Source: Galdieria sulphuraria (lineage: Eukaryota > Rhodophyta > Bangiophyceae > Galdieriales > Galdieriaceae). Taken from it: DNA of 64,000 nucleotides. Both the position numbers and the translations under genes were made by a program. Of the stretch, positions 35,093-45,648 are shown piece after piece; the first letter of the stretch is position 1; every line of letters starts with the position of its first letter. The stretch is from positions 1 through 64,000 of the forward strand of contig NW_005178443.1 in assembly GCF_000341285.1 (NCBI RefSeq), given 5' to 3'. The notes under the pieces are model-generated. The model was not told the origin of the DNA and did not search any database. It saw only the letters and a list, made by a program, of their open reading frames with translations.

Positions 35093-35947
35093 CTACGAAG
35101 ACTTGCGCGGAGTTGGATACTTCTCCTCATCTCTTTGCCATTGTAGACAATTCGTCATGTCTCTTAGTTCTTTAATGACTGTTTGTTCAATAAAAGTATC
35201 TTCAGATAAGTGATAACGAGTTTTTTGTAGAACAAAATGACATAACATCTCAATTCCTTTGTTCGTTAATGCTGCACTGCCATGAATATTATCCAATGCC
35301 AAACTAATTTTGCCAAGATTTTCTCGTAAACCGAGAAGATCGTCAGTAATGACAGAAATATTACGCCTACAGTCTTCAGTATTGGTTTCAAATTTCTGCT
35401 GTATGTCTTTCTGATTCTTTTCTATTCGATTACTAACTCGGGAAGTACAGTTGTGCACATGATCGTAAAGTTGCTTCACTGTATTTGCGACAGAATTGAC
35501 ACTGTTTAGCCACTTCTCTGTTGTAGTAGCGAAACAGCTCTTTGTGACGTACCAAAAGCCAAATATTTGAAACCCCAAAAACCTTTTCAAGACCAGTGGG
35601 CAGATAATAATAGCTCCAAATAAGAAAGACACTGTTTTCAAGTTTACAACTGTCGAAGAAGAAAACCCTGGCTGACATACTATATGATGGGGTCTTTCTT
35701 CCAGAAAACTAAGGGTCTTTGTAACATCATTAGAAAGTCTATTTATTTCTTCAATCAAAACACGGATTCGTGAGGATGAATAGCTTGGTTCTTGAAAATC
35801 AACTTCACTAAAAGAATTTCTGCCAAGAATATGTAGAGCCGCGCGAGTAAACTTGTCAATAATCAACCAAAGTTTCGAGCCATCTCCAAGAACACCTAAG
35901 CTACCCACGCTAACTCCTCCAAGTATCAACAAAATCCAGTTGCGCAT
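35093..35947 (-). CDS. DUF1664-like membrane and coiled-coil protein
   Basis: 284 residues, one exon. A hydrophobic N-terminus (residues 1-20) and a second hydrophobic segment (about 105-135) are followed by a F-W-Y-V-T-K-x-C-F-A-x-x-x-E-K block and a long amphipathic helix (about 145-225) with K-Q-L and R-I-E-K-N-Q-K-D-I motifs. This is the layout of the plant DUF1664 family, often found in organelle membranes. The reaction, if any, is unknown. Tail to tail with the D27-like gene, 69 bp apart. It could also be described as a hypothetical coiled-coil membrane protein. Confidence 0.6.
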   Translation of the reverse strand: MRNWILLILGGVSVGSLGVLGDGSKLWLIIDKFTRAALHILGRNSFSEVDFQEPSYSSSRIRVLIEEINRLSNDVTKTLSFLEERPHHIVCQPGFSSSTVVNLKTVSFLFGAIIICPLVLKRFLGFQIFGFWYVTKSCFATTTEKWLNSVNSVANTVKQLYDHVHNCTSRVSNRIEKNQKDIQQKFETNTEDCRRNISVITDDLLGLRENLGKISLALDNIHGSAALTNKGIEMLCHFVLQKTRYHLSEDTFIEQTVIKELRDMTNCLQWQRDEEKYPTPRKSS

Positions 35948-36029
35948 TCAAGAAAAAAATGACCGTTAACGCGCCATTTTCGAACGGGGCAATGAGAAGG
36001 TCTCATTCATCCCTTCAATTTCAAAAAAA

Positions 36030-37465
36030 TTAAGCATAGGTAGTTCGCATTTCCTCGGGACCGCCTAAGGGCTTCGATGGTTGACAAGCTGCATCTGCTG
36101 AATCCTGTAAAAGGAAAGGCGACATTTGCCTTTCAAACTCCTCCCAAGGACAAAAAGGTCGATTTCCACAGCTTGGAAGACTACATCGTTGCCCGTTGTA
36201 GTAAATACCTACATAATGCTCTCCTTTACTGTTACGATACCTAGCATTGCTTCAGTCACAAAACATTCCCACTGTGAACAAAACCCACAATTCAAACGCC
36301 AAAAACGAACCAAAAGGTGGCCATTCATCGTTGTATATCTGTAGCATGCACAGGAGAGGAACTAAAGAGGTATCGTGACTAGATATCAAGATAAATTTGT
36401 ACTAGAAAAGAGTTCACGCTTGACGTACCCCGAATACAAGAGGCATCTATAAGACTGTTTACCTTGTACACTTTCCTTCATATGTTCCAACAATTCCTTC
36501 AACAACAAACCCCCAGAAAGTTTGAGAGACTCGTTACGCGTTCTTTCATTATATCCTAGAACCAAATGACTCATTGCTCGATGACCTCTTTCAACCACTT
36601 CCTCATGAGGAAGCTTTGTGCCATCATCAGATTCTAAGGGTGGCAAACCATGCGCTTCGCGAGAAATAATGACGTCTCTTAATCGAATAAAATCTAGTGG
36701 ACTTTGTAAATTCCAATATCCTGCCGCAAGCTCAGGCATTATAAACTTTTCCTTGTTTTCAGACAATAGTTTTCGCCCATATGCATACAACTCCTTTATT
36801 CGAGGACACTGATAAGAGTTTGGAAATAAGTTTTCGTCCTTCTTGTCCAGAACGTGGATAGACACTCGTTCACCCTCCTGTAACTCGCATTCGCATAGCA
36901 AACCTTGAAGAAACGCTTGAGCAGATTGAACTGCTCGTTTCATGAACGTCGAGCGAACGTATATTTGATTTTTCCAATCTTGTTTGTCTAATAAGTGGAA
37001 TTCTTCGAAATACCTCTTTCGAAACAAGCCACCCACAGTTACCATCTGCTGTACACCAAACGCAGTTAGTTGTCCCCTCTTACAAACACTGACAAAATCA
37101 AAACTATGCGCAATCCTCTAAATACAAACATACTTGATAGGCGTAGTTTCTTGAGATTTGGAATCGTCTTCTACAGGGTTTGCAGTCGAAGTACTCAACG
37201 AAACAATATTGACGGGTAACAAATATTTTTCATAGATATCTGGTGAACAAAAATTCCAAGAACTCGAATCCCCTTTAACTTCATAGACGGGTGACCGAGC
37301 CCCGTGTCGGAAAATAACTTGTGAAAAGATCAGCTCACCCGGAAGTGTTAGTGGGAAGTCACTTTCGGGTCTTTTGTAATCCGAATAAACCAACGATTTA
37401 AGGTTGATACAAGTTATCACTCCGGACACACTTAACACGCATGAAACCCAAGTCCTATTCAACAT
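36030..37465 (-). CDS. histidine acid phosphatase
   Basis: Four exons (37,134-37,465; 36,429-37,088; 36,289-36,378; 36,030-36,240; introns 45, 50 and 48 bp) give 430 residues. The N-terminal exon has a hydrophobic signal-like segment and the catalytic R-H-G-A-R-S-P motif. The second exon opens with C-K-R-G-Q-L-T-A-F-G. The proton-donor S-G-H-D-T motif is split by the second intron and is restored by splicing. F-E-L-Y-R ... Y-Y-N-G-Q-R-C follows. It should hydrolyse phosphomonoesters at acid pH through a phospho-histidine intermediate, in the secretory pathway or outside the cell; a lysophosphatidate-phosphatase (ACP6) type is also possible. Cys pairs in the last exon could form disulfides. 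Splice choices are supported by phase and by the family motifs spanning each junction. Confidence 0.85.
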
Positions 37466-38153
37466 GCTTTTCTTACCCAAAGCGGGAAATATTCGATAAA
37501 GATCAGATCTGTAAATGTCTTTTAGGTTTCATGAGTATCAGACTTTCCAACTGGTTCTCTAAAGTTTACGAGGCATTTTGGTTTACTCTTCTGCTATTTG
37601 TATTGCTTCGGAATAACAGCATAACTTCAACTGTGTTTGTTCACTTTCTGTAGACTGCAAAGGAGGAACTCCTTCCTTTGCTCTTCTAGTTATTCCTTTG
37701 GAATCCTTCAAAAGCACGTTTCATTTGAATTTCTTACTTTTCGATATCAGCTAGAAAATTCCATATGCTTCCAAGTTTTGTCTATGTGAAGAAAAAAGTG
37801 AGAGATGGTATATAGAGGAGAACGAGTCTATCCCAAGCTATGTAGCTGGAAATCTGCCTGTTACTATTTTATCCAAATGTTTTGGAAATAGTTGATCTTA
37901 AAGAGTTTGAAATAAATTTCTAATCAGTATGGTCACCCAGAGTAAGGTTGCATGGGATACTCCTCTTCTATTTCATATAAAATTTTCAAAGACCTTGGAT
38001 AACTTTTACAAGGCCATGCAACAACTTACGATCCAATTTTCTAGTACAAAAAATTCAAGTTTATTTTTGATCTCTAAAAAAAGTTTCTACAAGATAACCC
38101 TTGAAAAGCTGAAAAAAGAGGAAATGATAAATCTCATTGGATTGTGAAGTGCG
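37466..38153. other. intergenic between divergent genes, nothing recognised
   Basis: About 690 bp between the acid phosphatase and ispD starts. Contains plus-strand frames at 37,441-37,653 and 37,929-38,147 with no family resemblance; likely promoters and leaders of the two divergent genes. Confidence 0.4.
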
Positions 38154-39236
38154 ATGTATTCCTCCTCTTCCATCGCCTTTTTGTGGCGCTCAACTGTGTC
38201 AGTAAAACAAAAAGAATATCCTTTATTTAAAAGTGTCAGACACTCTTGTGCGAACCACCGTTTTTGGAAGTTTTGCTATCCTCGCCGACCTTTCCATTCC
38301 ACATCAGAGCTCCTAGGACGTCTGTCGACCGTCAGATATTATTTGAAACTCCCATCAGGCTCCAATAAGTTTGATAAGTTGTCTTGTTGTTCGAATAATA
38401 ATAATGGACGGGAAAGTAGTTGTTCTGTTATTTTGTTAGCTGGTGGTTCAGGCAAACGCATGAATTCGAATATTCCGAAGCAGTACTTGTTACTCCACGG
38501 AAAGCCTGTATTGGAATATAGTCTAGAACTTTTTCTAAGTGTAAAACAAGTTTTTCAGGTAATAATAGTAATGGACTTACATTATAAGGTGTTTCTTTGT
38601 CCACACCTTATTCAAGATCCCAGAGTAGAATTTGCTTGTCCTGGAAAGGAAAGACAGGACTCTGTCTACAATGGATTACAAAAGGTGAAAAATAATGTAG
38701 ATCTTGTATGTATTCATGATGCTGCAAGACCGCTTGTTTCAAAGGAAACTATTGAAAAGGTTGGAAGAGCATTCAAGTTACTTGACATTTTATCACTCAT
38801 CTTAAAGTGTTCTCTAGTGCTTTTCAGATGCTGCTGTTTATGGTGCAGCCGTAGTTGGAGTTCCATCCAAGTCGACTATCAAAGAATCCGTCGATGGTTC
38901 CTTTGTATATAGGACGCTGGATCGAACTCGTTTATGGGAAATTCAGACGCCACAAGTAATACGTCCAGAATTATTGAGACGAGGTTTTGTAAGAGTGAAT
39001 GATGAGAATGTAACCGTTACGGATGATGTTTCCATTGTTGAGAAACTTGGAGAGCCTGTGAAATTGACTCTAGGTATATCATATCCTAAATGAGAGTATG
39101 TTTCATTGAAATATGTATTTATATTTCAGGTGAATATTCAAATATCAAATTGACTACGGAAGAAGATTTGAAAGTTGCCGAATATATATTGCTGTCACGT
39201 AAGACGGAGACTGTCGAAACCGCTGTCAATTCTTAA
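38154..39236 (+). CDS. ispD: 2-C-methyl-D-erythritol 4-phosphate cytidylyltransferase
   Basis: Third step of the plastid MEP isoprenoid pathway: MEP + CTP to CDP-ME. Three exons (38,154-38,759; 38,818-39,073; 39,130-39,236; introns 58 and 56 bp). The first roughly 95 residues are Ser/Arg-rich with few acids, a plastid targeting sequence. The enzyme starts at S-V-I-L-L-A-G-G-S-G-K-R-M, with P-K-Q-Y-L, C-I-H-D-A-A-R-P-L-V-S, G-A-A-V-V-G-V-P-S-K-S-T-I-K and V-T-D-D-V-S-I-V-E as in plant IspD, ending in an N-I-K-L-T-T-E-E-D-L block. The first intron uses a weak GTTGGA donor at 38,760. It is the only choice that keeps frame and matches the plant length exactly. Linked genes are not MEP genes. Confidence 0.9.
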
Positions 39237-39472
39237 GTATTGAACATTCTCGTGTTGAGTATCTATTTCCTCCATAATAAGTTTGAAGAAAGTTAGGCAA
39301 GGACAATAAAAAAGTTCAAATCGACAAAGTAGCCATATTGAGTACGCTATTTATTGTTTCACATATCATTCTATTGTATTATTAATGACTATCATCCCAA
39401 CAACAACGTCTTGAAGCATTTCCAATAAATAGGAGAAAATTTTCTTATGAAGTTGTCCAAACCAAAAGAGTC

Positions 39473-40238
39473 TTACATAGAGGCACATCGACTTGTGGTG
39501 TTCTTTTCGGTATGACTAGCAGCAACTTGAACAGTTGGCCTTTCCATTTCCAGAATGAGACTATGAAATACAGTGTCAATGTGGATACCATCCTTTGCAG
39601 AACATTCTATATAAGGACACAACCATTCTCTTGCCATTTGTTCCACTTCTGCCGTGTTTACTGCTCTGTCTTCCTGTTCATCTAGTTTCATTCCAACTAA
39701 TATGCAAGGAATGGTGTCCAGTCCCAGCATATTCACGAGACGTTCATGAAGCACCTTGAGAAGTTCGAAAGAAAGATAGTCTGTTATATCAAATACCAAT
39801 AAGTAGCCATGTACTCCAATAGTGCATTGTGAACTAAGGATGGAATATTCATCTTGTCCTCCCTATCAAGAACACAAGTTTATTCACAATTCTGTTCAAT
39901 ATAAAGTTTCTAAAAGCAAGTACCGTGTCTATTATTTCCAAGTTGTAGATTTGACCTTCTAGTTTTAGGGTAGCCAAATACGTATCCTATGAGTCTTAGC
40001 ATAATAGACTAGGATGGAATATATTCTTACTTCAATGGTTGGAAGGTAACTGGAGTGAAAGATTCCTTCACAAAACCTTATCGTTAAAGCAGACTTCCCT
40101 AGAGTTGAGAGTAAGTAGCAAACGAGATCTACCTCCTAGTGACATACCCACTGCCTTTGGACCCAATACCACTATTCTTCTGAAGAGACTATTATTGCCT
40201 CTTGAAAATGTCGCACTAGATCGAGGACTCAGACTCAT
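39473..40238 (-). CDS. Rheb/Ras-like small GTPase
   Basis: Four exons (40,148-40,238; 40,031-40,098; 39,924-39,986; 39,473-39,862; introns 49, 44 and 61 bp) give 203 residues. G1 is G-P-K-A-V-G-K-S-A, split by the first intron. The switch I region is P-T-I-E-D-T-Y, and G3 is D-T-G-G-Q-D-E-Y-S-I, like the Rheb DTAGQDEYSI. G4 is unusual: G-M-K-L-D instead of N-K-x-D. G5 is C-S-A-K-D-G. The C-terminus is C-A-S-M, a CaaX box for farnesylation. F-E-L-L-K-V-L-H-E-R-L and the whole G3 segment resemble Rheb more than Ras or Rab. Rheb activates TORC1 in other eukaryotes. The start ATG at 40,238 leaves a short N-terminal extension; a longer open frame continues to 40,385. A Ras-family member of unknown pathway is the alternative. 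Confidence 0.75.
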
Positions 40239-40392
40239 AAAGAGCTTTTCTTCCGGAGAAAAATGGATTAGATTGGAAAGTAACGAATCGATCTCAAGGG
40301 AATTTGCTGTCTCCTTTGAAGAGTGTCCAATGATCTTGGGTCGTGTTTTATTATTTCCAAAGAACAATATCAAAGCAACTATCATCGACTAA

Positions 40393-41224
40393 TTAATTGG
40401 ACCTATCTGTACTTCCTCGAACAGAGGCAGGTCCTGATGGAAGTCGTAAACAAGAGCCAGGTCCACAAGTTTTACGTATAGGAAAACACAAGGTTCCCCA
40501 AAAACCTCGACCTCTTGGATAAGGTCCAGTGTGGTTCCTCGGAGAAGAAGGATCAATATTGAGAAGTTCATTTTCTTCAGCCTGTTGCTCTTCCAAATAC
40601 TGAGTGGCATCTTCCAACTGTGTTTGCAAGTTATGAATAGTCTCATCTTGCTGCTGTTTCTTTGCTTCATATTCTTTTTCCAATTTGCTTATGGTAGTGT
40701 TGTATTGCTTCTTCAAGGACTCTTGTAACTCTTCTTTCTCAGCTTCGTACTGTTGAGCCACTTCCAAAACTTCGTCACGTACAAAAACAGAATCTATTCC
40801 TTCCTTCACTGCTATACTTGCATATGGACTATCTACATAGATGTCACCAACACCACGTTCCTTTGCCCAAGAAGTGGCTGTTTCCATGAGACTTTTGCCA
40901 ACACCTTGATGTAACCAAGCCTTGTCGATGGCCAACTCCTCAATCTGACAGTGAAGACCTCTCGAAATAGTTTCCAATAAACGAAGAAACGCACAACCAA
41001 CCACCTGATGTTTTCCACTTTGGTTTGCCTCTGCTACCAGTCCCAAAAAGTCACCACTTTCAGAAAGTTGAAACACCTATGGAAATAATTCTTACAGTGC
41101 ACTAAAAATAAAAACTATTGCATACTTTTTCTGAAAAAGAAGAACTATTTATGATATCTTTCAAATCCAATAAGTGAAGAACAACGTCCGAGTCACTCGC
41201 TTGAAACTCTCTTACATGGATCAT
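40393..41224 (-). CDS. GNAT acetyltransferase with coiled-coil C-terminal tail
   Basis: Two exons (41,126-41,224; 40,393-41,076; 49 bp intron) give 260 residues. Residues about 1-125 are a GNAT fold: a start V-R-E-F-Q-A-S-D-S-D, then the acetyl-CoA loop H-Q-G-V-G-K-S-L-M (the Q/R-x-x-G-x-G/A motif) after E-E-L-A-I-D, then A-x-x-R-G-V-G-D-I-Y-V-D. The following roughly 75 residues are a strongly charged, Gln-rich coiled coil (for example K-L-E-K-E-Y-E-A-K-K-Q-Q-Q). The end is Pro/Gly/Arg-rich with three Cys. The acetyl acceptor is unknown. Starts of this gene and of the isochorismatase-like gene are not shared; both lie on the minus strand in tandem. Confidence 0.7.
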
Positions 41225-41290
41225 TGCTATTTGGGAAAGCCTGAATCCATTCAATATATTTTGGATACACAAGTGGCATTCAACTTATTT

Positions 41291-41953
41291 TTATTGTTGA
41301 GGTCGTTTCAAGTGTTGAAACTCTTCAAAATAAGGAGCGTCTACACTTCGGAACCACTGAAATACAACAGCTTCTAAAGGTACGGTGTATAAGAGAACAG
41401 TATTGTCGACATTTGTGTCTTCTTACCAGTTGTTGAAATTATTGCACCTTCTTGTTTCATGCTTTCTAGTGCCATAGTATGCTCAATACTTCTTCTAGAA
41501 CCCATTGCGTCGGTAACTAAGAATACTGAAAATCCGTTTGCCAACAAGTCAAGTACGCTTTGTTGAACACAGATATGTGATTGAACTCCAGCAAAGATAA
41601 TGCACTCTCTCTTCTTGGAAACAACGAGTTCACTTGCAGTTGGGGACCCCATTAAGCTAAAAGTTCGTTTAGAAAAGATTTCTTCTTCTCTTGCTTCTAA
41701 AGTGTCCACTATACGCCAAACTCATGAAATATACCTTTTATGACAAAAACAATTGATTACCTACGTGACTATATTTTTCTGGCCATTGTTCAGAAAATAA
41801 ACAAGGAATGGATACAAGACGAGCACTCTTTCTAAGAAATAATGCAGCATCAAGTATCTCTTCGATATGAAGTATGCTCTTTTGGAAACCAACTTGTAAG
41901 TCACAGAATATGACTAGACTATTCTGTATGGTCAAGTCTCGATGAGAAGACAT
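41291..41953 (-). CDS. isochorismatase-like cysteine hydrolase
   Basis: Three exons (41,761-41,953; 41,427-41,708; 41,291-41,373; introns 52 and 53 bp) give 185 residues. The presumed catalytic triad of the family is visible: Asp in F-C-D-L-Q (start), Lys in F-S-K-R-T-F-S, and Cys in S-H-I-C-V-Q-Q-S. The last exon adds E-A-V-V-F-Q-W-F, the usual ISOC1-type ending, and was found by splicing past the first apparent stop. Members act on amides or similar bonds; the ISOC1/ISOC2 subgroup has no firmly known substrate. No targeting signal is apparent, so it is probably cytosolic. Confidence 0.85.
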
Positions 41954-42654
41954 AGAAAGGTATGTAAGAAAGAGAAAACCAACTTATTTTCTTCCAACAA
42001 GTTTCTACGCTTTACCCAGATACTTTGAAGAAAACAAAATCTCATTTTCTGCAAATCGATTAAGTATCGAAAAAGCTTTGCGAAATAATCCTTCTCTTAT
42101 GAAATGAGTCGACAAGCTAGTCGCATGATGTGAATACCATCTTTTTAGTCAAAAGCCTAGTTTGTTGGATAAATTTTTAGAGTTCTTTGTCTCCTTTTTG
42201 TTACTCGATGAAGTCTTATTGGAGATAAAAAAGTTAGTCAATTGAAATAAAGGCCAACAGAAGTATCCAAGAACTTTTTGGAGATATCTCAACAACTTTG
42301 GCAACTTGTACTCATAAGAGACGAGTTGTCTCATAAGCTTTTAAAGATACAGAACTTTCAAGTCCCAGGTTTGGCACTCCAATAATAACTTGCTACTATT
42401 CGAAAGTGGTGGGATCAACTGTTTTGAGAGTGGCAAGGATGAGAAGGAAATGGTGTAAAAAGGCAAATATGATTTCCTTTTCTTGAAAGCATCTATTGAA
42501 ACTGTCAAACTATACAAATCTATTATTCAAAAATCAGTTTGTACATTTCACGATCAATCCACAAATCGCTGGCATTCATCATATTTCCAGAAGAATAATT
42601 TTTTGTTTTTTTTTTTGAGGACCAAAACAAATCGCTTTGCATTGTCCAATTTTC
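41954..42654. other. intergenic between divergent genes, nothing recognised
   Basis: About 700 bp. A run of T residues near 42,602-42,616 just precedes the transporter start. No gene, tRNA or repeat recognised. Confidence 0.4.
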
Positions 42655-44324
42655 ATGGCAAGCAGTAGAACAGAAGAGCGTTCAATACAAACTTCCATTG
42701 TGGAAAAAGCAAGATATGCAGTTGGTGGAGACTCTGAAGAGGAAATAGAAGCTGAGTTACACAAGTTGGAGCATTGCTGTGTTTCACATAGACAGTATTT
42801 CATATTTGCTTTGCCCATCTTTGGAAAGGCAAAATATTTTGTGTGGATTTTGGCTTCCTTGGCAAGTATTGGAGGTATATTGTATGGGATTGATCAATCC
42901 TTAATAAGCAGCGCAGGTTTATATATTCCTGAAGATTTGCATTATGATTCCAACATAGAATCCATCATATCTGGCTTTATGCCTCTAGGAGGGATATTTG
43001 GGGCATTTTTGTAAGTCTCAATTCTATTCTTTCTTCCTTATTTATCAAAGTAAGGGTTTATCCAGCGAATGAACTCTTTGGAAGAAAATGGTCTATCGCG
43101 AGTGCCTGTCTATTGGATATATGTGGAGGTATTTTGGAAGCTGATGCTCATTCTTGGCAAATGCTTTTAGCTGGAAGAATGATTGTTGGTGTTGGAGTTG
43201 CTATTGAAGCAGCAACTGTACCGGGATATATTGCAGAATGTAGTCCTAAACATCGCAGAGGTAGTTTAGTTTCACTTTATCAACTTTGTGTCATGTTGGG
43301 TCTTTTGTTTGGTTATATCGATGCTGCTATATTTGTGAACTTGGCAGGAAATTGGAGATGGATGTTGGGTTCCTCATTATTATTTTCCGGTATATTTCTT
43401 ATATCCATTTGTGTACTTCCAGAGAGCCCAAGATATCTTATGAAAGAAGGAAGAAGGGTTGAAGCCTATTTTGTATGGAAACGAATTCGAGGTTTTCAAA
43501 CTTTTGAAGAGAAGAAGGAATTCTTTTGGATGGAACAGCAAGTTTTGAAAGAGATGCAGGAATCAAAAGATCGTTGGAATGTGTTGGACTTTGTAAGAAA
43601 GCCTCGTTGTAGAAGAGCTGCACAATATGCTATTATTTTGATGATCTTGCAACAGTTTTCTGGTATCAACACTATTAATCATTATATGGGCATCTTGATG
43701 CTCGAAATAGGAATGAATAAGCAGAATGCTGTCTATATGAGTGTGATTGGAGGAGCCACAGGTCTCCTTTCCACTATTCCTGCCATTTACTTGGTTGATC
43801 GTTTAGGAAGAAGAACGCTCTTGCTAAGTTTCATTGGTGGAGTCTTTTGTGGTCTTCTCATCATTGGATTTTCTTTTTGGACAACCAACATTCGGACCAA
43901 AGTGGGTCTCTATATATGGGGTGTCGTTGTATATTATCTATTTTGGGGTTCATGTTTAGGACCTATTCCTTGGGTAGTGGGATCGGAAGTCTGGCCAACT
44001 TATCTTAGAAGTCAAGGATTATGTATTGCTGATATTTCCAAATGGATTGGAGAATTTGTTACGACTTTTGCATTTCCTTATATGGTGAATGCGATGAAAA
44101 AGACAGGAATATTTTGTGGCTTTTATGCGGGAATCATTCTCATGGGCACTTTGTATCTCATGTTCTTTATGCCTGAGACAAAATGTAAAACGTTGGAAGA
44201 GCTCGAAGAAGTTTTTCATCAGCCTATGAGAGTGTTGCTGAAACAGAATAAGAATAATCTAAAGGAAACGTGGCAAGCTCTGAAAGGATTCCATGTAAAC
44301 AAGATTTGGCTTTGCTCACCTTAA
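42655..44324 (+). CDS. MFS sugar/polyol transporter, paralog of the one at 19.3 kb
   Basis: Two exons (42,655-43,010; 43,055-44,324; 44 bp intron) give 541 residues. The same order of sugar-porter motifs as its paralog: L-F-G-R-K after TM2, P-E-S-P-R-Y-L-M, Q-Q-F-S-G-I-N-T-I-N-H-Y in TM7, D-R-L-G-R-R and P-E-T-K-C-K-T-L-E-E. The intron interrupts the same codon position right after G-F-M-P-L-G-G as in the first gene, so the two arose by duplication after intron gain. The start chosen is the ATG of M-A-S-S-R-T-E-E; a TTG six codons upstream is in frame. Substrate unknown; plasma-membrane proton symport is the family expectation. Confidence 0.88.
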
Positions 44325-44416
44325 CTCTTATATGTCATATGCAATGTCTTCCTAAAAGAAGATTTATGAATGTCCAAATTCTTCATTCTCAAAATTGCAT
44401 TGATTGATGATCATTT

Positions 44417-45420
44417 ATGTTTGTGACCACAACTTTCCGTCGTTGCTTCTCTAAAGAGCCTCAACATTCTCTTCTTTCCGGCCTTTCCAAAACAAGTCAG
44501 CTTAGCAACACTCATTCGGCAAAGACTTTTGATGTTTCTGCAATTGACAAACTGTTCACACCTCCAAGTTCCACTGGTAGTGGTGGAAAGAATAGACGCA
44601 TCATAGGTCCTAGTAAGCCAAAGGTAACGAAGGAATTGGGTGAAAAGGTTCTTGTTATAATATAAGCCAAGGAATATGCGTTTACCTTAGAACAACTGAT
44701 GCAGTGCAGAGTGCATATGGGACACGTGACTGAAAAGTGGAACCCCAAGATGGTAGTGACAACTTGTTGTGTGCAATACACTCTGTGGCTAACTCTATAT
44801 ACTAGGGACGGTATATATTGGGTGAACGCAATGGGATTCACATTATCAACTTGGAATATACTTGGACACACTTGAGAAGAGCACTGCGAGTTATCCGTGA
44901 AATGGTAGGTTTCCTATATTCGTCTCACGGTTTTTCACCCATTCTGGAAAAGGTGGCCTTGGATGGATTTGTGTTGTGGTTACCTCCGAAACGAAATGAG
45001 TTGGCGTCTGTTGCAAGGAAGATTGCTGAACAAGGAGAGGCGTTTATGTTGGATGGTCGATGGATACCTGGAACACTTACCAATCCTCTTGGATCGGGTC
45101 AGGCCAAAAAGTTTCGTTACAAATTACCAGATATGTTGTTTTGTTTAGACTGTCGTTTCCATACAGTTGCGTTGAAAGAAGCCCAAATGACCGGAGTACC
45201 TAGTGTAGGAATCGTGGATACTGATTGTGATCCTGGACAAGTGACTTATCCTATTCCTGGTAATGATGAGTCTGCTTTAGCCATCTCACTGTATTGTCAA
45301 TTGGTGGTGCATGCAGTTGGTGAAGGAAGGTCACTGTCAAAAGGTAGAATGGAAATCAAACCTAATAGACCTCGACAGCCTCCTAATACTTCAAGACTTT
45401 TGACTCCAACAACTTTTTAA
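44417..45420 (+). CDS. ribosomal protein uS2, mitochondrial type
   Basis: Three exons (44,417-44,612; 44,667-44,752; 44,806-45,420; introns 54 and 53 bp). The N-terminus (F-V-T-T-T-F-R-R-C-F-S) looks like a mitochondrial presequence. The mature part has the uS2 blocks [48 protein letters not shown], A-L-K-E-A and I-V-D-T-D-C-D-P. The first intron was fixed by requiring a GTAAGC donor at 44,613 and an ATAAG acceptor at 44,666 that together remove an in-frame TAA. uS2 belongs to the small subunit and is needed for late assembly. Mitochondrial rather than plastid origin is inferred from the presequence and divergence; red algal plastids usually encode their own rps2. Confidence 0.85.
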
Positions 45421-45648
45421 ATAGGAAAAGAGTCGGTCACAAATAGATAGATACATACATATATATATGTATAAAACCAACAAGGTAGCTTTATCAAACG
45501 CCTAAGCTTTTTCGCAAATGAGAAAAAGTCTACTAAATATCGATTGTGTTCAAACTCATCAGCAAAAGCTTATGCGCTCTTTTAAAGCCAATAGTCAAGA
45601 ACCAAACAGAAAAAACCCACGAAAGGACATTATAATGAGGCAACTCAA

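Noticed and set aside
37929-38147. 72-codon frame just upstream of ispD
   Set aside because: No start context or family similarity; probably leader or spacer.
44613-44752. Stop codon TAA inside the uS2 gene suggesting a pseudogene
   Set aside because: It lies in a 54 bp intron with a strong GTAAGC donor; splicing restores the conserved N-terminal block.
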